A DNA stretch of 64,000 nucleotides, from contig NZ_CP101137.1 in the NCBI RefSeq assembly GCF_028473745.1, positions 5,766,001-5,830,000 on the forward strand. Reading direction: 5' to 3'. This stretch comes from Streptomyces sp. M92 (GTDB lineage: Bacteria; Actinomycetota; Actinomycetes; Streptomycetales; Streptomycetaceae). A program made the translations under genes and the position numbers. Of the stretch, positions 61,560-64,000 are shown piece by piece; the first letter of the stretch is position 1; each line of letters opens with the position of its first letter. The notes under the pieces were generated by a model that worked only from the letters and a program-made list of their open reading frames with translations, had not been told where the DNA came from and did not search any database.

Positions 61560-61883
61560 GTGCCCGACCGACCCGAGATCGTCTGCATCTGCGGCTCTGC
61601 CCGGTTCGTGGACGAGATGAACGCGGCGAACCGTGAACTGACTTTCGCGGGTGTCATCGTGGTGGCGCCAGGTGTCTTCCCGCCCGCCGAGGATCACGAA
61701 GGAGAAGAGGTGGTCACCTTCGAGCAGAAGACCGCGCTGGGCGCCCTCCACCTACGCAAGATCGACCTGGCTGACCGGGTTCTGGTCGTCAACCCTGGCG
61801 GGTACGTCGGCGAGTCCACGCGCAGAGAGATCGCGTACGCCCGCGCCACCGGCAAGCCGGTCTCGTTCACCGATCCCCTCTGA
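61560..61883 (+). CDS. Nucleoside 2-deoxyribosyltransferase-like protein
   Basis: 107 residues from a GTG with GGAGG 9 nt upstream. EIVCICGSARFVDEMNAANR and DLADRVLVVNPGGYVGESTR with REIAYARATGKPV follow the flavodoxin-like fold of nucleoside 2-deoxyribosyltransferases and DUF4406 proteins. The conserved Gly-Glu-Ser/Thr near the end may bind the nucleoside phosphate. Its actual reaction is unknown, and similar genes occur in phages. Confidence 0.7.
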   Translation: MPDRPEIVCICGSARFVDEMNAANRELTFAGVIVVAPGVFPPAEDHEGEEVVTFEQKTALGALHLRKIDLADRVLVVNPGGYVGESTRREIAYARATGKPVSFTDPL

Positions 61884-62089
61884 CCAGCGCAGCCTGACTG
61901 TCGGCCGCCCGGAGGCGTGGACGTATGAACCACGCCGGCACTGCCCACCAGTGCGAACGCGGTGAATCGCGCGTGCGGGACGGGGCCGCCGGTTGTGCCG
62001 CCGGTGGGCGGGAGGTCTACGCGGCCGGCGTGGCCGTCGCGTCGTTGGCGCAGTGGAAGCCGGGGTTGGCCGAGGAGGACTCCGGGGTG

Positions 62090-62330
62090 TCGACGCACCC
62101 GCCGCCGACGTCCTGGGCGCCGCGGCCTGGACCCGGAAGCCCGCGCAACGCCTACGCCCCGCCGAGGCCGGGACGGGTGCAGTACCAGTACGACGCGGTC
62201 GTCGCCGTCTCCGACCACTTCGAGGGCCCGTACTCCGAGCGGTGGACGGCGGGGGTGGGGGCAGGGCACAACAACTTCCGAGGATCACGAGGGCGGCCGC
62301 CTGTACGTGCGGCACCGTGGCAAATGGCGG
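62090..62330 (+). pseudogene. Glycoside hydrolase (GH43-like) scrap
   Basis: QYQYDAVVAVSDHFEGPYSE, RWTAGVGAGHNNF and, one frame over, EDHEGGRLYVRH resemble a GH43 blade with the catalytic-side GGHNNFF phrase. The rest of the gene, from 61884 on, is not readable. Confidence 0.4.
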
Positions 62331-62425
62331 TCAGTGACACCCTCCCGGCATCGATCCACCGCCTCGATGTCGGTCCCGACGAAAATGGATTGCCTTGAGG
62401 GCGGCGCTCACGTTGGCTGCGCAGC

Positions 62426-62968
62426 ATGGCTGAACTGCGCACCGATCGCCTCGTGCTCCGTCGATGGCAAGACTCCGACCTTGAACCGTGGGCGGCGATG
62501 AACGCCGATCCGGAGGTGCGGGAGCACTTGGGCGACCCGCTCACCCGTGAACAGAGCGATGCCTCCGTGGCGCGGTTCCAGGACGAGTTCGACCAGCGGG
62601 GCTACGGATGGTGGGCAGTGCAACTGCGGGCCACGGGCGAGTTCATCGGCTTCGCGGGCCTGGACCAGGTGGATGACGGCATGCCGTTCACGGGGGTCGA
62701 GATCGGTTGGAGGCTGGCTCGCTCGGCCTGGGGCCGGGGCTACGCCACCGAGGCCGCCCTGGCCGGTCTGGCCTTCGGCTTCGAAACGCTCCAACTCCCC
62801 GAGATCCTCGCGGTGACGACTGCCACCAACCTCCGCTCCCAGGCGGTGATGCGCAGGATCGGCATGACCCGCGACGCCGCTGACGATTTCGACGACCCCA
62901 CCGCCCCCGAAGGGCCACTGCGTCCGAACGTGCTGTACCGGATCGCGCGTGACGTGCGCGTCACCTGA
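62426..62968 (+). CDS. GNAT family N-acetyltransferase (RimJ/RimL type)
   Basis: 180 residues. LRTDRLVLRRWQDSDLEPWA is the RimJ-type start, GWRLARSAWGRGYATEAALA the acetyl-CoA loop and TNLRSQAVMRRIGMTRDA the last element. It probably modifies an amine of a protein or drug. It is convergent with the SDR at 62980, with only 11 bp between the stops. Confidence 0.88.
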   Translation: MAELRTDRLVLRRWQDSDLEPWAAMNADPEVREHLGDPLTREQSDASVARFQDEFDQRGYGWWAVQLRATGEFIGFAGLDQVDDGMPFTGVEIGWRLARSAWGRGYATEAALAGLAFGFETLQLPEILAVTTATNLRSQAVMRRIGMTRDAADDFDDPTAPEGPLRPNVLYRIARDVRVT

Positions 62969-62979
62969 GGGTCCGGCGT

Positions 62980-63717
62980 TCAGGCCCGGGTGTAGCCGCC
63001 GTCGGCGAAGAGTTCGGCGCCGGTGACGAACGACGAGGCGTCCGAGGCCAGGAAGAGGGCGGCTTCGGCGATTTCCTCGGCGTCTGCCAGCCGCCCCAGT
63101 GGCACGGTGGCCTCGGCGAACTGGTCGGCGGCCGACCCCGCGGCGTCCAGCAGGCCGGGGGTCCGTGTGGGGCCCGGGCTGAGCACGTTGACCCTGAACC
63201 GGCGCTCCCGCGACTGCCGGGCCCAGTTGTGCACGAGGTTGCTGACCGCCGCCTTCGAGGCACTGTAGACCTCCAGTTGCTCGTTGGGCCGCACGCTGTT
63301 GCTCGATCCGACGACCAGGACGGAGGCGTTCTCCGCCAGCAGCCAGAGCGCCTTCTGGACGGTGAACAGTGTGCCCTTGACGTTGACGGCGAGTGTCAGG
63401 TCGACGTTCGCCTCGGTGTGGGCGCCGAGCGCGGCGTCCGCGGCGATTCCCGCGTTCGCCACCAGTACGTCGATGCGTCCGACCTCCTCGCGGACTCGCG
63501 CGTAGAGCGCGTCCAGGTCGGCCAGGACCGAGACGTCGGACCGTACGCCCGTGGCCGCGGGGCCCAACTCCCCGACCGCCGCTCGCAGGCGGTCGGTGTC
63601 CCGGCCGGTCACGAAGACCCGGGCGCCTTCCCGGACGAAGCGGTGGGCGACGGCCAGCCCGATCCCGCTGGTCCCGCCGGTGATCACTGCCACCTTGTCC
63701 TGCAGCACGCCTGACAT
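62980..63717 (-). CDS. Short-chain dehydrogenase/reductase
   Basis: 245 residues. VAVITGGTSGIGLAVAHRFV, NAGIA, Ser (VGSSNSV) and YSASKAAVSNLVHNWARQSR give a complete catalytic set, and the C-terminus GAELFADGGYTRA is the classical end. It is divergent from the tetR gene at 63802 with a perfect operator between, so it is probably TetR-repressed. The substrate is unknown. Confidence 0.88.
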   Translation of the reverse strand: MSGVLQDKVAVITGGTSGIGLAVAHRFVREGARVFVTGRDTDRLRAAVGELGPAATGVRSDVSVLADLDALYARVREEVGRIDVLVANAGIAADAALGAHTEANVDLTLAVNVKGTLFTVQKALWLLAENASVLVVGSSNSVRPNEQLEVYSASKAAVSNLVHNWARQSRERRFRVNVLSPGPTRTPGLLDAAGSAADQFAEATVPLGRLADAEEIAEAALFLASDASSFVTGAELFADGGYTRA

Positions 63718-63731
63718 GTTGCCACCCCTCA

Positions 63732-63755
63732 GTTATGGAATCGATCGTCCATAAC
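63732..63755. promoter_or_regulatory. Putative TetR operator
   Basis: GTTATGGA and TCCATAAC form a perfect 8-bp inverted repeat with an 8-nt self-complementary centre ATCGATCG, between the SDR and the tetR gene. A related half-site, ATGGACGATCGA, lies at about 63766. Confidence 0.65.
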
Positions 63756-63801
63756 GTAAGCCGTAATGGACGATCGAGTCAAGAATGAGTAGAGTGAGGC
63801 C

Positions 63802-64000
63802 ATGCCGAGACCACGCGCATTCGACGAGCAGCGAGTACTGGAGCGGGCCCGGGAGCAGTTCTGGGCGACCGGCTATGCGGGAACCCGGATGGACGACATC
63901 GCCCGAGCGACCGGCCTGGGCAAGGGCAGTCTGTACGGCGCGTTCGGTGACAAGGGCCAGCTGTTCCACCGCGTGTTCGGCGACTGGTGCACCGCGGTCG
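63802..64000 (+). CDS. TetR family regulator, cut by the window end
   Basis: The first 66 residues only: PRAFDEQRVLERAREQFWAT, GYAGTRMDDIARATGLGKGS, LYGAFGDKGQLFHRVFGDW, a full TetR helix-turn-helix. The ligand domain is outside the window. GTGAGG lies just before the ATG. Confidence 0.85.
   Translation, partial: MPRPRAFDEQRVLERAREQFWATGYAGTRMDDIARATGLGKGSLYGAFGDKGQLFHRVFGDWCTAV

Noticed and set aside
1..64000. CRISPR arrays, tRNA and rRNA genes
   Set aside because: No regularly spaced repeats, no tRNA T-loop/acceptor patterns and no rRNA motifs were seen by eye; a tRNA scan would be needed for certainty.

Overview
The window is high-GC actinobacterial DNA and almost certainly from a Streptomyces. 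The reasons are the G/C-rich third codon positions, frequent GTG/TTG starts, many regulators, and Streptomyces-type families such as DUF5133, DUF6328, DUF2267, SpoIIE phosphatases, Hsp18/RheA and FG-GAP proteins. The density of broken genes and insertion-sequence scraps suggests an accessory or chromosome-arm region. This was read from sequence alone; every family name rests on motif recognition, not on a database search.

Layout. 0.1-1.3 kb: two GNAT acetyltransferases. 1.3-7 kb: a decayed hydrolase, then a signalling and stress group (SpoIIE phosphatase, orphan sigma-factor tail, DUF5133, STAS anti-anti-sigma, winged-helix regulator, DUF6328 membrane protein). 7-12.2 kb: a ruin zone holding a broken class I lanthipeptide dehydratase, a possible RiPP leader, IS5/IS30/IS481 scraps, a biotin-carrier protein whose biotin lysine has become Glu, an SMI1/KNR4 protein and a colicin-immunity-like remnant. 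12.2-14.2 kb: MFS exporter with a TetR repressor. 14.8-17.5 kb: a membrane-protein ruin, a potassium channel and an ECF sigma operon. 17.5-19.2 kb: more ruins (IS5, FtsX permease, SIS isomerase). 19.5-20.9 kb: a receptor Ser/Thr kinase with hemopexin-like outer repeats. 21.2-22.4 kb: frameshifted TetR and amidohydrolase.

22.4-29 kb is intact aromatic catabolism: MarR with a divergent quercetinase-like cupin and an esterase, then PadR with a divergent vanillate demethylase (vanA, vanB) and an aromatic-acid permease. 30-32.2 kb is a heat-stress block: two DUF2267 genes and hsp18 facing rheA across an exact RheA operator. 32.4-33.2 kb holds SDR and UppP ruins. 33.3-41.3 kb is a complete galactan-use locus: secreted GH53 endo-galactanase, GH42 beta-galactosidase, a divergent ABC importer without its own ATPase, and a LacI repressor with matching operators. 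41.4-46.7 kb mixes ruins (MarR/DHFR chimera, ECF42 sigma, DUF4259) with an AGCS alanine/glycine symporter and a YCII protein. 46.9-48.4 kb encodes an exported trypsin-fold protein that has lost its catalytic His and Ser.

49.2-52.9 kb: LysR and a divergent coupled operon (oxidoreductase, alpha/beta hydrolase, SDR). 53.2-55 kb: aromatic amino acid hydroxylase and a peptidase E-like protein. 55.5-57.6 kb: two proteins of unknown function. 57.8-59.9 kb: a Tat-exported flavin amine/amino-acid oxidase. 60-64 kb: SDR/MerR pair, a 2-deoxyribosyltransferase-like protein, a GH43 scrap, a GNAT, and an SDR facing a TetR that runs off the window.

A recurring theme is the small divergent regulator/enzyme pair with a clean inverted repeat between the two genes. 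Perfect repeats lie at 22964, 25341, 31511, 37102, 50203, 60832 and 63732, so the regulatory logic of most intact modules can be proposed directly. I found no CRISPR array, rRNA or tRNA.
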